Positions 1 to 8,315 are shown, numbered from the stretch's first letter. The stretch: DNA of 44,072 bases from Stenotrophomonas sp. UBA2124 (GCA_002329155.1 DCXY01000008.1:1-44072); one strand, 5' to 3'. Notes: generated from the letters alone by a model not told the origin. Translations and numbers: made by a program.

Positions 1-371
<371 letters not shown>

Positions 372-418
372 GGCTGCTTCTTCTCGGTAACAGGTTGGTT
401 ATGGCGCTTTGAGCAAGA

Positions 419-494
419 TGGTGCTCACGAAAGGAATCGAACCTTCGACCTCCTCCTTACCAAGGAGGTGCTCTACCGACTGAGCTACGTGAGC
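419..494 (-). tRNA. tRNA-Thr (anticodon GGT)
   Basis: The minus strand folds as a 76-nt cloverleaf. The acceptor stem is GCTCACG pairing with CGTGAGC, the T arm contains GGTTCGATTCC, and the anticodon loop carries GGT. Discriminator A and the CCA end are encoded (422-419). It is the tRNA closest to tuf, matching thrT of the E. coli tufB operon. Confidence 0.96.
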
Positions 495-531
495 GAGTTG
501 TCTATTATGGCATGTTTTTGAATTCGTTCAA

Positions 532-605
532 TGGAGCGGGAGACGGGAATCGAACCCGCACCATCAGCTTGGAAGGCTGAGGTTCTACCGTTGAACTACT
601 CCCGC
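532..605 (-). tRNA. tRNA-Gly (anticodon TCC)
   Basis: A 74-nt cloverleaf on the minus strand with acceptor stem GCGGGAG/CTCCCGC, T loop GGTTCGATTCC, anticodon TCC and an encoded CCA end. It is the middle gene of the Tyr-Gly-Thr-tuf set. Confidence 0.96.
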
Positions 606-634
606 ACTGGGAAACTACTGCCACAACATGAAAC

Positions 635-720
635 TGGTGGAGGGAGGTGGATTCGAACCACCGAAGGCGTAAGCCAGCAGATTTACAGTCTGCCCCCGTT
701 GGCCGCTTGGGTATCCCTCC
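635..720 (-). tRNA. tRNA-Tyr (anticodon GTA)
   Basis: An 86-nt class II tRNA on the minus strand with a long variable arm. The acceptor stem is GGAGGGA/TCCCTCC, the anticodon loop contains CTGTAAA (GTA), the T arm is GGTTCGAATCC and CCA is encoded. It is the first gene of the operon, about 60 nt downstream of the predicted promoter. Confidence 0.96.
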
Positions 721-778
721 ATTTCCACCCCTCTTTCGAGGACCTTGGCCTTACCGGTCAGGGGTGGGAGAGCCCGCT

Positions 779-807
779 ATTCTGGTGATTGCCCCCGATA
801 CTGTCAA
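779..807 (-). promoter_or_regulatory. Sigma-70 promoter of the tRNA-tuf operon
   Basis: On the minus strand a perfect TTGACA (807-802) is separated by exactly 17 bp from CAGAAT (784-779). The bases just downstream of the -10 are GC-rich (AGCGGGC), as in the stringently controlled promoters of stable RNA operons. Position and strand fit a single promoter driving tRNA-Tyr, tRNA-Gly, tRNA-Thr and tuf. The transcription start and ppGpp control are inferred. Confidence 0.75.
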
Positions 808-849
808 CAGGAATTTTCACATTTGTTGAAAATTCTTTGCACATCGCAG

Positions 850-865
850 GCCCCTTGCCAGGGGC
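850..865 (-). terminator. Short hairpin just after the isoaspartyl peptidase stop
   Basis: GCCCCT and AGGGGC pair around a four-base loop, five bases downstream of the stop codon at 870 on the minus strand. There is no T-run after it, so termination here is only a possibility. Confidence 0.35.
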
Positions 866-869
866 GCAC

Positions 870-1889
870 TCACTGGCCCGGCATCTTCAGCTTTTCGTCG
901 GCAAAAATGGCCACATGCGGCACGCCGTCGGCGCCTATCCAGCCGCGGTACATGCCTTCGGTATTGAACGGCGTGGCCGCGCGCCCATCGGCCGACAGCA
1001 CGATGGCACCGCCATCGCCGCCAAGTTCGGGAATGCGCTTGACCACCACGTCTTCACCGGCCTGCGCGGGGCTTTCCTTCAGGTACTTCATGCGCGCGCA
1101 GATTTCGTGCGCCACCGACAGGCGGATGTAGTACTCGCCCCAGCCGGTACCGGACACCGCGCACTGGTCGCTGGCATAGGTGCCGGCGCCGATGATCGGC
1201 GAATCACCGACGCGGCCGTAGCGTTTGTTGGTCATGCCGCCTGTGGAGGTGCCTGCGGCCAGCTTGCCTTCGGCATCCAGCGCCACCGCGCCCACGGTGC
1301 CGAAATGCTTGGCGGTTTCCAGATCCACATGCGCCTGCCCGGCCGCCTCTTCCTTCAGCGCACGCTGCAGCTGTTCCCAGCGTTTCTCGGTGCGGAAGTA
1401 CGAAGGGTCCACCAGTTCCAGCTTCTGCTCGGCGGCAAACATCTCCGCGCCCTGCCCCACCATCATCACGTGGGGGGAATGCTCCATCACCGCACGCGCG
1501 GCCAGGATCGGGTTCTTTACCGTATGCACGCCGGCCACGGCACCCGCGCGCAGGGTGGCGCCATCCATCAGCGAGGCATCCAGCTCGTTCTTGCCGTCAT
1601 GGGTGAACACCGCGCCACGCCCGGCGTTGAAGGTGGGGTCGTTCTCCAGCACGGTGATGGCGGCGGTCACCGCATCCATTGCCGGCTTGCCGGCCATCAG
1701 CGCCTTGTGGCCTTCGCGCAGCGCCTCGGTCATCGCCTTGCGTGCGGCATGCTCTTCTTCCGCGCTGAAGCCCTTGCGCTCGACCCCGGCGCCACCGTGG
1801 ATCACCAGCAGCGGCGAGGCCGTCGCGGCCACCGCAGCCCCCGACGACAGTGAGGCCAGGCCCAGCAGTACCGCGGAAGTCAGCTTCAT
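870..1889 (-). CDS. iaaA: Exported isoaspartyl peptidase / L-asparaginase (Ntn hydrolase)
   Basis: A 339-residue plant-type asparaginase (peptidase T2). The family cleaves beta-aspartyl dipeptides and asparagine after autocatalytic splitting into alpha and beta subunits. Signs: HGGAG near residue 31, the NAGRGAVF segment near 88, and HFGTVGAVALD with the predicted nucleophile Thr198 at the self-cleavage site, then GTSTGG and GAGTYA. An N-terminal signal peptide (MKLTSAVLLGLASLSSGAA...) predicts periplasmic location. The ATG at 1889 is chosen over an upstream ATG because GGAGAGA lies just before it and the signal peptide starts there. It is transcribed in the same direction as the neighbouring cyanophycinase, although a terminator lies between them. 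Beta-Asp-Arg released by that enzyme is a plausible substrate (inference). Confidence 0.9.
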   Translation of the reverse strand: MKLTSAVLLGLASLSSGAAVAATASPLLVIHGGAGVERKGFSAEEEHAARKAMTEALREGHKALMAGKPAMDAVTAAITVLENDPTFNAGRGAVFTHDGKNELDASLMDGATLRAGAVAGVHTVKNPILAARAVMEHSPHVMMVGQGAEMFAAEQKLELVDPSYFRTEKRWEQLQRALKEEAAGQAHVDLETAKHFGTVGAVALDAEGKLAAGTSTGGMTNKRYGRVGDSPIIGAGTYASDQCAVSGTGWGEYYIRLSVAHEICARMKYLKESPAQAGEDVVVKRIPELGGDGGAIVLSADGRAATPFNTEGMYRGWIGADGVPHVAIFADEKLKMPGQ

Positions 1890-2001
1890 GGTTTCTCTCC
1901 AGATGTGAACCCTGATTCTAGGCACGCCGGGCGCTGGCTGAACAGCGCCCCGGGAAGACCTGATGCGGGCAGCCTGGCCGACCAATGGTGTCCGGACATG
2001 G

Positions 2002-2023
2002 AAAAGGGGGCCGAAGCCCCCTT
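2002..2023 (-). terminator. Rho-independent terminator after the cyanophycinase gene
   Basis: On the minus strand GGGGGC-TTCG-GCCCCC, extended by A-T pairs, is followed by TTTT. It starts about 27 nt after the cyanophycinase stop codon. The tetraloop TTCG makes it very stable. It separates the cyanophycinase transcript from the peptidase gene downstream. Confidence 0.8.
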
Positions 2024-2049
2024 ATGTCTTCCGTGCTGATGGTGGCCGC

Positions 2050-3072
2050 TCACTGCGGGCGCAGCTCCAGCTCGCCATCCACCACGCTGGCCATGGCGGT
2101 GAAGGCGGCGTTGTCCACCCTGAAACCGTCCATCGACAGCTGGCTGTTCTTGCCCACGCCTGTCACCGGGATGGAGCTGAATTCCAGCGGCTGCCCGTTG
2201 GCCAGACGCTCGGCGCTGCTGCGCGGCATCACCAGCCAGGCGTAGCCGTCGTCCAGCGAGTACACGCGGCCACGGCCATCGGCCTCCACGCACAGGGCGG
2301 TGTCTTCGTCCACGCCGATGCCGACCACGTCACCCTCGCCCCGGTCCTGTGCGGCACGGGCGACAAAGACGATCAGCCGGCCCAGGCGGTCGCGCTTGGC
2401 GAAGTGGGTGTCGGTGACCACATTGGAGAGATAGGGCATGGTCAGGAAGTCCTTGTCCATGGTGACCTCGCTGCCCATCGGGTCGACCATGGCGGTGGGC
2501 GAGTTGACGCTGCCGCCATCCATCGCGCCATAGGCATAAGCACCCAGGATGGCCAGACCGGCGCTGGTGCCGCCGATCGGCTTGCCCGCCTGCACATGCG
2601 CGTTGAGCGCCTCGTTGAGCTGGGTGCCCTTCCAGAAGCGGATATAGCGGGACTGGTCGCCACCGGCGATGAAGATGGCATCGGCACCGCGCACCACGCG
2701 CAGCACGGCCGGATCATCGGCGGCCTTGCGGCTGTCGAAGACCAGGGTCTGCACCGAGGTGACGCCGCCGATGTCGTTGTAAAGCTCGTTCTGCAGCTCG
2801 TCGGCGCCGGAGGCGCGCAGGATGACGACGCGGCCATGGCCGGCGCGCTCCACCCACCAGTGGAAGGCCTCGGGCACCCAGTCGCCGCCGCCCATCAGCA
2901 TCATCGCCGCCTCGGTGCTGCCCGGGCGCGGCGCATCCACGTTGCCCACCTCGTAATAGCGGTAGCCGGGTGAGGACAGACTGCGCACGCCATCGGCGCT
3001 GGCCACACCGGCCATGCCGAGTGCCAGAAGCCCCAAAGCCAAGCGTTTCAGCCACGAATTCCTGCGTGCCAT
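2050..3072 (-). CDS. cphB: Exported cyanophycinase (peptidase S51)
   Basis: A 340-residue S51-family serine peptidase. Cyanophycinases hydrolyse the storage polymer cyanophycin (multi-L-arginyl-poly-L-aspartate) to beta-Asp-Arg dipeptides. The nucleophile elbow GGTSAG places Ser170; the family motif AGGDQ is at 136-140 and MGGGDW near 60. A Sec signal peptide (MARRNSWLKRLALGLLALGM, cleavage near ASA) predicts export. Of several in-frame ATGs, 3072 is chosen because it begins the signal peptide and follows GGGGAGAGGG; the ATG at 3096 would lack a ribosome site and overlap the palindrome at 3096-3109. It is divergent from a TonB-dependent receptor. Other S51 members (dipeptidase E, Asp-specific) cannot be excluded, but the GGDQ motif and the neighbouring isoaspartyl peptidase favour cyanophycinase. 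Confidence 0.85.
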   Translation of the reverse strand: MARRNSWLKRLALGLLALGMAGVASADGVRSLSSPGYRYYEVGNVDAPRPGSTEAAMMLMGGGDWVPEAFHWWVERAGHGRVVILRASGADELQNELYNDIGGVTSVQTLVFDSRKAADDPAVLRVVRGADAIFIAGGDQSRYIRFWKGTQLNEALNAHVQAGKPIGGTSAGLAILGAYAYGAMDGGSVNSPTAMVDPMGSEVTMDKDFLTMPYLSNVVTDTHFAKRDRLGRLIVFVARAAQDRGEGDVVGIGVDEDTALCVEADGRGRVYSLDDGYAWLVMPRSSAERLANGQPLEFSSIPVTGVGKNSQLSMDGFRVDNAAFTAMASVVDGELELRPQ

Positions 3073-3095
3073 ACCACCCTCTCCCCAGTGCTGCA

Positions 3096-3109
3096 TGTAA
3101 CCGCTTACA
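3096..3109. promoter_or_regulatory. LacI-type palindromic operator candidate
   Basis: TGTAACCGCTTACA is a 14-bp near-perfect palindrome with a central CG, the form TGTAA-N-CG-N-TTACA typical of LacI/GalR-family operators. It is 23 bp upstream of the cyanophycinase start and in the divergent region shared with the TonB-dependent receptor. No LacI-family gene is in the window, so the regulator is unknown. Confidence 0.45.
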
Positions 3110-3260
3110 GCCCTAATGCCAGACTTTTCGGTAGTGGTCAAGCCCGTGAAAAAGGTGTTAGATGAATCACCCCATTCACACTTTTCTGATAGGGGCAGCC
3201 GACGTTCCCCGAACGCCGCCAAGCAGTTTCCCGAAATACTTTTCATCAGAGAGCTGATTC

Positions 3261-6029
3261 ATGCGCAAGCACGCAATGGTGGGTTCGATACAGCTGGCCC
3301 TGCTCGCGATGGCCGCCCCGGCTGTGGCCCAGAGCAACACCCAAAGCCAGCCACAGCAGTTGGATACCGTGCAGGTCACCGGCTCGCGCATTCCGCGCGC
3401 CCAGGTGGAAGGCCCGGCGCCGGTCACCGTGGTGACCGCCGAGGACATCAAGTCGGCTGGCTTCACCAGCGTGCCGGACGTGCTGCGCGGCCTCAGCCAG
3501 AACAACGGCTATACCCAGGGCCAGCAGAACACCACGAGTGCGCAGTCCACGCCTGGCGCGCAGGCGGTTGACCTGCGCGGCCTTGGCCCGAACCACACGC
3601 TGGTGCTGATCAACGGCCGCCGCACGGCGGATTTCCCGCTGCCGCTGAACGGCAAGAGCAACTTCACCGATATCGGCAACATCCCGCTGGGCATGATCGA
3701 ACGCATCGAAGTGCTCACCGGCAGCGCCTCGGCCATTTACGGTTCCGACGCGATGGCGGGCGTGATCAACTTCATCCTGAAGAAATCCACCGATGGCACC
3801 ACCATCGACTACCGCTACGGCGACACCAGCCGTGGCGGTGGCGAGTCGCATGACCTGACCCTGACCACCGGCTTCGAGCAGGGCAATTTCAGCGGCATCG
3901 TCGGTGTGGAGCTGATGCACAAGCGCCCGTTGTGGGGAACCGACCGCGGCGTGCAGGATTCCAGCCTTGACGGGCCAACCGAGAACAGCCGCCGACCGTT
4001 CCTGGTCGCCAAGATAAACAAATCCGCGCCACCGGATGACTGCAGCGCCCTCTCCGGCCTCAATGGTGGAAGCACGGTGTTGGCCACAGATTCGCGTGGC
4101 AGAGCGTACTGCGGCAGCGACCGCATCGCCGCGTACCGCACCATCCAGAACGAGCGCAAGGGCGCCACCGCCTACGGCTCATTCGAGTACCGCTTCGGCG
4201 ACAACCTGTCCTGGTTTGCCGATGCCCAGCTTGGCCGCCAGAAGGTCAAGCTGATGACCGGCAACGGTGGCAACTCCTACCCCAGCGACAACATGGGTTG
4301 GGAGTTCCATGACCCGGCATCGACCGACAACGTGGACAAGATCTTCTACAACGAAGCCAGTGGCCGTTACGAAATCTGGCAGCGTCAGTTCAGCCCCGAG
4401 GAAGTCGGCAGTCTGCGCAACCGCATGAACACCACCACGCAGAAGACGCTGGCACTGACCACCGGCTTCAAGGGCATGTTCGGCGAGAACTGGAACTGGG
4501 AAGCAGCATACAACCATTCGCAGTACAAGGCCGACGTGGCGATGCCGCGCGTCAATGCCGCTGCCGCCAACCGCTTCTTCCTGGGCGAGCGGCTGGGCTA
4601 TGACGATGACGGCTATGCCATCTACAACGCCGACCCGACGCGCCTGTTCTCCAAGCTGACGCCGGAGCAGGTCGCGCCACTGCTGGCCATGTCCACCTTC
4701 CATCCGGAAGCCAAGAACGACAACGTGAGCTTCACCGCCGATACACCGGCGCTGTTCTCGCTGCCGGCCGGTGATGCGGGTTTTGCAGGCGTGCTTGAGT
4801 TCGGCCGCCAGTCCTACGAGATCAACCCGGACCCGCTGGCGACCACGGCCGAGGCCTACTATGGCCCGCAGTACGGCGATGGCAGCGGCAGCCGCAACCG
4901 CTGGAGTGCCGCAGGCGAACTGCGCCTGCCCGTGACCTCCAACCTGCAGGCCAGCCTGGCCGGTCGCTATGACCGCTACAGCTTCAGCAACCGCCACCCG
5001 GGCAAGTTCACCTACAGCGCCGGTCTGGAATGGCGTCCGTTCGACACCCTGCTGGTGCGCGGCTCCTACGGCACCGGCTTCCGCGCGCCGGACATGCATT
5101 ACCTGTTTGCCGGCGATGACTACTACCGCAAGGTGTCCACCGACTACTTCCAGTGCCGCCAGGACGAGCCGGGCTTCAGCAATGGCAAGTGCTGGGACGA
5201 GGGCGACTGGGATACCAACACGCTGGACATCTATGCCGGCAACAAGGATCTGGATGTAGAGACCAGCAAGTCGATAACCGCCGGTTTTGTGTGGTCGCCG
5301 GTGGCCAACTTCGACCTGGCCGTGGACTACTACAAGATCAAGGTGATGAATCAGGTGCAGTCGCAGGACCGCGAACTGCTGCGCATCACCGAAGCCAATT
5401 GCCGCCTGGGCGTGACCGACTCCGGTGCGACCGTGGACGTCAATTCGCCGACCTGCGTGGATGCACTGGCCCGCGTGATCCGCGATGCCGACGGCACCAT
5501 CACCAGCGTCCACTTCGCGCCGATCAACATCGCCCGCGAAGAGACCTCGGGTGTCGATGTGACCGCCAACTACCGCCTGGAGACGGCGGCCGGCGGCAAT
5601 TTCGCCTTCACCGGCAACTACACCTGGGCACACCGCCACACCCGCCAGCTGTATCCGGGTGACCCGACCGAGGACATGCTGGACGTCAGCTTCAGCGACA
5701 CCACGCTGCCGCGCGTGAAGTCCAACCTGGGCGTGAGCTGGGACAAGGGCGCATGGGGTGCCAGCCTGTTCGGCACCTATCTGGGCCGCGTAGCCAACTA
5801 CGACAACGATGCCTGGACCGAGGCGACGTGGCGCTTCAATGCCGGTGCACGTTACGACATCACCGATCATCTGCGTGTGTCGCTGTCGGTCAACAACCTG
5901 TTCGACAAGATGCCGCCGAAGGATGCCACCTGGGCTGCGTACCCGTACTACAACACGTCCTGGTTCGATGCCATTGGCCGCAGCTACTTTGTGCAGGTCA
6001 CATGGAAGCTGGGCGGCAAACCGCTGTAA
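3261..6029 (+). CDS. TonB-dependent outer-membrane receptor
   Basis: A 922-residue TonB-dependent receptor that would import a bound ligand across the outer membrane using TonB-ExbBD energy. A signal peptide (cleavage near AVAQ, residue 24) is followed by a TonB-box-like DTVQVTGSR (35-43), the plug domain with VDLRGLGPNHTLVLINGRR and IERIEVLTGSASAIYGSDA, and a long beta-barrel with GTGFRAPD and a C-terminal NNLFDK...YFVQVTWKL strand. The plug sequence resembles the nutrient-uptake receptors that are abundant in Xanthomonadaceae rather than classical siderophore receptors (impression, not searched). It is divergent from the cyanophycinase with a 188-bp shared regulatory region. The ligand is not determinable; cyanophycin fragments or arginine-rich peptides are an inference from context. 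Confidence 0.93.
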   Translation: MRKHAMVGSIQLALLAMAAPAVAQSNTQSQPQQLDTVQVTGSRIPRAQVEGPAPVTVVTAEDIKSAGFTSVPDVLRGLSQNNGYTQGQQNTTSAQSTPGAQAVDLRGLGPNHTLVLINGRRTADFPLPLNGKSNFTDIGNIPLGMIERIEVLTGSASAIYGSDAMAGVINFILKKSTDGTTIDYRYGDTSRGGGESHDLTLTTGFEQGNFSGIVGVELMHKRPLWGTDRGVQDSSLDGPTENSRRPFLVAKINKSAPPDDCSALSGLNGGSTVLATDSRGRAYCGSDRIAAYRTIQNERKGATAYGSFEYRFGDNLSWFADAQLGRQKVKLMTGNGGNSYPSDNMGWEFHDPASTDNVDKIFYNEASGRYEIWQRQFSPEEVGSLRNRMNTTTQKTLALTTGFKGMFGENWNWEAAYNHSQYKADVAMPRVNAAAANRFFLGERLGYDDDGYAIYNADPTRLFSKLTPEQVAPLLAMSTFHPEAKNDNVSFTADTPALFSLPAGDAGFAGVLEFGRQSYEINPDPLATTAEAYYGPQYGDGSGSRNRWSAAGELRLPVTSNLQASLAGRYDRYSFSNRHPGKFTYSAGLEWRPFDTLLVRGSYGTGFRAPDMHYLFAGDDYYRKVSTDYFQCRQDEPGFSNGKCWDEGDWDTNTLDIYAGNKDLDVETSKSITAGFVWSPVANFDLAVDYYKIKVMNQVQSQDRELLRITEANCRLGVTDSGATVDVNSPTCVDALARVIRDADGTITSVHFAPINIAREETSGVDVTANYRLETAAGGNFAFTGNYTWAHRHTRQLYPGDPTEDMLDVSFSDTTLPRVKSNLGVSWDKGAWGASLFGTYLGRVANYDNDAWTEATWRFNAGARYDITDHLRVSLSVNNLFDKMPPKDATWAAYPYYNTSWFDAIGRSYFVQVTWKLGGKPL

Positions 6030-6054
6030 GCCGCTGGTGCAGGCGTGAAAGCGA

Positions 6055-6082
6055 CAAGGCCCGCCAATGGCGGGCCTTGTTT
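6055..6082 (+). terminator. Terminator of the TonB-dependent receptor gene
   Basis: An 11-bp perfect stem, CAAGGCCCGCC with GGCGGGCCTTG around a 3-nt loop, followed by TTT, 25 nt after the receptor stop codon. Confidence 0.85.
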
Positions 6083-6092
6083 GTGAGCCTTT

Positions 6093-6225
6093 GTAGCCCG
6101 GGTAAGCGAAGCGCACCCGGGGACAGGGCGGATTGATGCGCCGATTGTGTTTGGCTCACCGTGGTGCTGGCCGAGGGGTGTTCCGCTTCGATCATTCCCC
6201 GGTGCGCTTCGCTTACCCGGGCTAC
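6093..6225. repeat. REP pair 1 (GTAG-headed, inverted)
   Basis: GTAGCCCGGGTAAGCGAAGC followed by GCACCCGGG at 6093-6121, and its inverse at 6197-6225 with one base missing in the CCCGGG arm, separated by 75 bp. The GTAG head and CCCGGG stem match the SMAG-type REPs described for Stenotrophomonas. Confidence 0.85.
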
Positions 6226-6445
6226 GTGGCTGCTGGGTGGTGCGGTTCTCCACAGGTAGTGTGGAGATCGACGGGAGAATCGTGTGGATAAGCCTGCGCG
6301 CGCGTTGAGCTGCAAGGATTTACGGAGGGTGGTCAAAGTTTGGCCACTGCTTCGCGAAGCGCAGTGATGTTGCCTGGTTGCCCTCACCCCAACCCCTCTC
6401 CCGCTTTGCGGGAGAGGGGCTCAGGTCGTGAGGTGCCGCGATCTT

Positions 6446-6578
6446 GTAGCCCGGGTAAGCGTCAGCGCACCCGGGGACGGGCAAATGACGCATCGGTTGT
6501 GTTTGGTTCGCTGCGCTGTAGATCGTCGTGTGTTCCGCCTCGATCATTCCCCGGGTGCGCTTCGCTTACCCGGGCTAC
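6446..6578. repeat. REP pair 2 (GTAG-headed, inverted)
   Basis: Forward REP at 6446-6475, whose loop is one base longer (GTCAGC), and inverted REP at 6550-6578, with a 74-bp spacer nearly identical to that of pair 1. Confidence 0.85.
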
Positions 6579-6797
6579 GTGGCTGCTGGGTGGTGCGGTT
6601 CTCCACAGGCGGTGTGGAGAGAGAGGGAAGAATCGTGTGGATAAGCCTGCGCGCGCGTTGGGCTGCAAGGGTTTGCGGAGGGTGGTCAAAGTTTGGCCAC
6701 TGGGTTGTGAAATGGATTGGTATTGCGTGCCTGCCCTCACCCCAACCCCTCTCCCGCTTGCGGGAGAGGGGCTCAAGCCGGGAGGTGCGGCGATCTT

Positions 6798-6933
6798 GTA
6801 GCCCGGGTAAGCGAACGCGCACCCGGGGACAGGGCGGAGTGATGCGCCGATTGTGTTTGGCCCGCTGTGATGCAGGCCGATGGGTGTTCCGCTTCGATCA
6901 TTTCCCGGGTGCGCGTTCGCTTACCCGGGCTAC
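6798..6933. repeat. REP pair 3 (GTAG-headed, inverted)
   Basis: Forward REP at 6798-6827 and inverted REP at 6904-6933, both with the one-base-longer loop GAACGC/GCGTTC, separated by 76 bp. Confidence 0.85.
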
Positions 6934-7169
6934 GCAACCGTTGTGCGCTTCTCCACAGATGATGTGGAGAGTAACGGGAGAATCGTGTGGATAAGCCTGC
7001 GCGCGTGTTGGGCTGCAAGGGTTTGCGAGGGGTGGTCAAAAGTTGGCCATTGGGTTTTGAGGTGGATTGGCGTTGCTTGGTTGCCCTCACCCCAACCCCT
7101 CTCCCGCGAGCGGGAGAGGAGCTCAGCGGGCGGGAAGGATGTTGCTGCGCCTCACTGCCTGCTTCACCA

Positions 7170-7201
7170 GAAACAACAAGGCCCCGCAGTGCGGGGCCTT
7201 G
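7170..7201 (-). terminator. Terminator of ychF
   Basis: CAAGGCCCCGC-AGT-GCGGGGCCTTG (7177-7201) forms an 11-bp stem; on the minus strand it is followed by TTGTTTCT. It lies 22 nt after the ychF stop codon. Confidence 0.8.
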
Positions 7202-7223
7202 TGCGTGCATCACGTCGAACGGA

Positions 7224-8315
7224 TCAGACGTTGAAGCGGAAGTGCAGGATGTCGCCTTCCTGCACACGGTATTCCTTGCCTTCCAGTCGCAGGCGACCTG
7301 CTTCCTTGGCACCGGCTTCGCCGCGGTACTTGATGAAGTCCGCATACGAAATGGTTTCGGCGCGGATGAAGCCCTTTTCGAAATCGGTGTGGATCACCGC
7401 CGCGGCCTGCGGCGCGGTGGCGCCCTTGCGCACGGTCCAGGCGCGTACTTCCTTCACGCCTGCGGTGAAGTAGGTCTGCAGGCCGAGCAGGTTGTAGGCG
7501 GCGCGGATGACCCGGTTCAGGCCCGGCTCGTCCAGGCCCAGGTCGGTCAGGAACGCATCGCGGTCCTCGTCGTCCAGCTGCGACAGCTCCTCCTCGATGG
7601 CGGCCGACACCGGCACCACCTCGGCACCTTCGCTGGCGGCGCGGGCGCGCACGGCTTCCAGATGCGGGTTGTTGTCGAAGCCGTCTTCCAGCACGTTGGC
7701 GATGTACATCACCGGCTTGAGGGTGAGCAGGAACAGATCACGCACCAGCGCCTTCTCTTCCTCATCCAGGCCCACGCTGCGGCCCGACTTGCCCTCGGAC
7801 AGCGCCGCCTGCAGCTTGGCCAGCACCGGCTTGCGCGCGATGGCTTCCTTGTCGCCGCCCTTGGCACCGCGCTCGGCACGGTTCAGCGCCTTCTCCACGC
7901 TGTCCAGGTCGGCCAGCGCGAGTTCCAGGTCGATGGTGTCGATGTCCGCGATGGGGTCCACGCGGCCGGCCACATGGATGATGTCGGTGTGCTCGAAGCA
8001 GCGCACCACGTGGGTGATCGCATCCACTTCGCGGATGTGGGCCAGGAACTTGTTGCCCAGGCCTTCGCCGCTGGCGGCGCCAGCCACCAGACCGGCGATG
8101 TCCACGAACTCCACGGCGGTCGGCACGACCTTCTGCGGGTTGATGATTTCAGCCAGCTCGTTCAGACGCTGGTCCGGCACCGGCACGATGCCCACGTTCG
8201 GCTCGATGGTGCAGAACGGGAAGTTGGCCGCGGCGATGCCCGCCTTGGTCAGTGCATTGAACAGGGTCGATTTGCCGACGTTGGGCAGACCGACGATGCC
8301 GCATTTGATACCCAT
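7224..8315 (-). CDS. ychF: Redox-regulated ATPase YchF (OLA1 family)
   Basis: A 363-residue Obg-like P-loop NTPase, the full family length. Walker A is GLPNVGKST (residues 9-17), switch II is DIAGLV, and the nucleotide-specificity motif is NVLE in place of the GTPase NKxD, which explains the ATP preference known for YchF/OLA1. A C-terminal TGS domain begins near YFTAGVKEVRAW and ends ILHFRFNV. The family binds ribosomes and is linked to oxidative-stress responses. It is the last gene of the conserved series prs-rplY-pth-ychF, with a terminator immediately behind it and a 167-bp spacer after pth. Confidence 0.97.
   Translation of the reverse strand: MGIKCGIVGLPNVGKSTLFNALTKAGIAAANFPFCTIEPNVGIVPVPDQRLNELAEIINPQKVVPTAVEFVDIAGLVAGAASGEGLGNKFLAHIREVDAITHVVRCFEHTDIIHVAGRVDPIADIDTIDLELALADLDSVEKALNRAERGAKGGDKEAIARKPVLAKLQAALSEGKSGRSVGLDEEEKALVRDLFLLTLKPVMYIANVLEDGFDNNPHLEAVRARAASEGAEVVPVSAAIEEELSQLDDEDRDAFLTDLGLDEPGLNRVIRAAYNLLGLQTYFTAGVKEVRAWTVRKGATAPQAAAVIHTDFEKGFIRAETISYADFIKYRGEAGAKEAGRLRLEGKEYRVQEGDILHFRFNV

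Larger units (their letters stand above)
6093..7130. repeat. Three tandem copies of a ~352-bp non-coding unit
   Basis: This gene-free stretch holds three units starting at 6093, 6446 and 6798 (periods 353 and 352). Each has the same order: a forward REP, a ~75-bp spacer, an inverted REP, an inverted repeat TCTCCACA-N5-TGTGGAGA (6247-6267, 6600-6620, 6950-6970), a perfect DnaA-box match TGTGGATAA (6283-6291, 6636-6644, 6986-6994), a TGGTCAAAGTTTGGCCA-like palindrome, and a hairpin of CCCCTCTCCCGC with its complement. The units differ by scattered substitutions, so the duplication is not very recent or has been conserved. No convincing ORF runs through it. Confidence 0.9.

Noticed and set aside
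4179..6116. 645-codon open frame on the minus strand inside the TonB-dependent receptor gene
   Set aside because: It is antisense to a gene with clear family motifs; the translation is compositionally odd (Gly/Val/His/Arg-rich) and has no domain. High GC creates such frames.
6283..6994. Chromosomal origin (oriC) because of the DnaA boxes
   Set aside because: No dnaA, dnaN, gidA or rpmH nearby and no AT-rich unwinding region; only one perfect box per ~350 bp. Kept only as a possible DnaA-titration site.
6093..7130. CRISPR array
   Set aside because: The repeats are ~352 bp with similar, not unique, spacers, and no cas genes are present.
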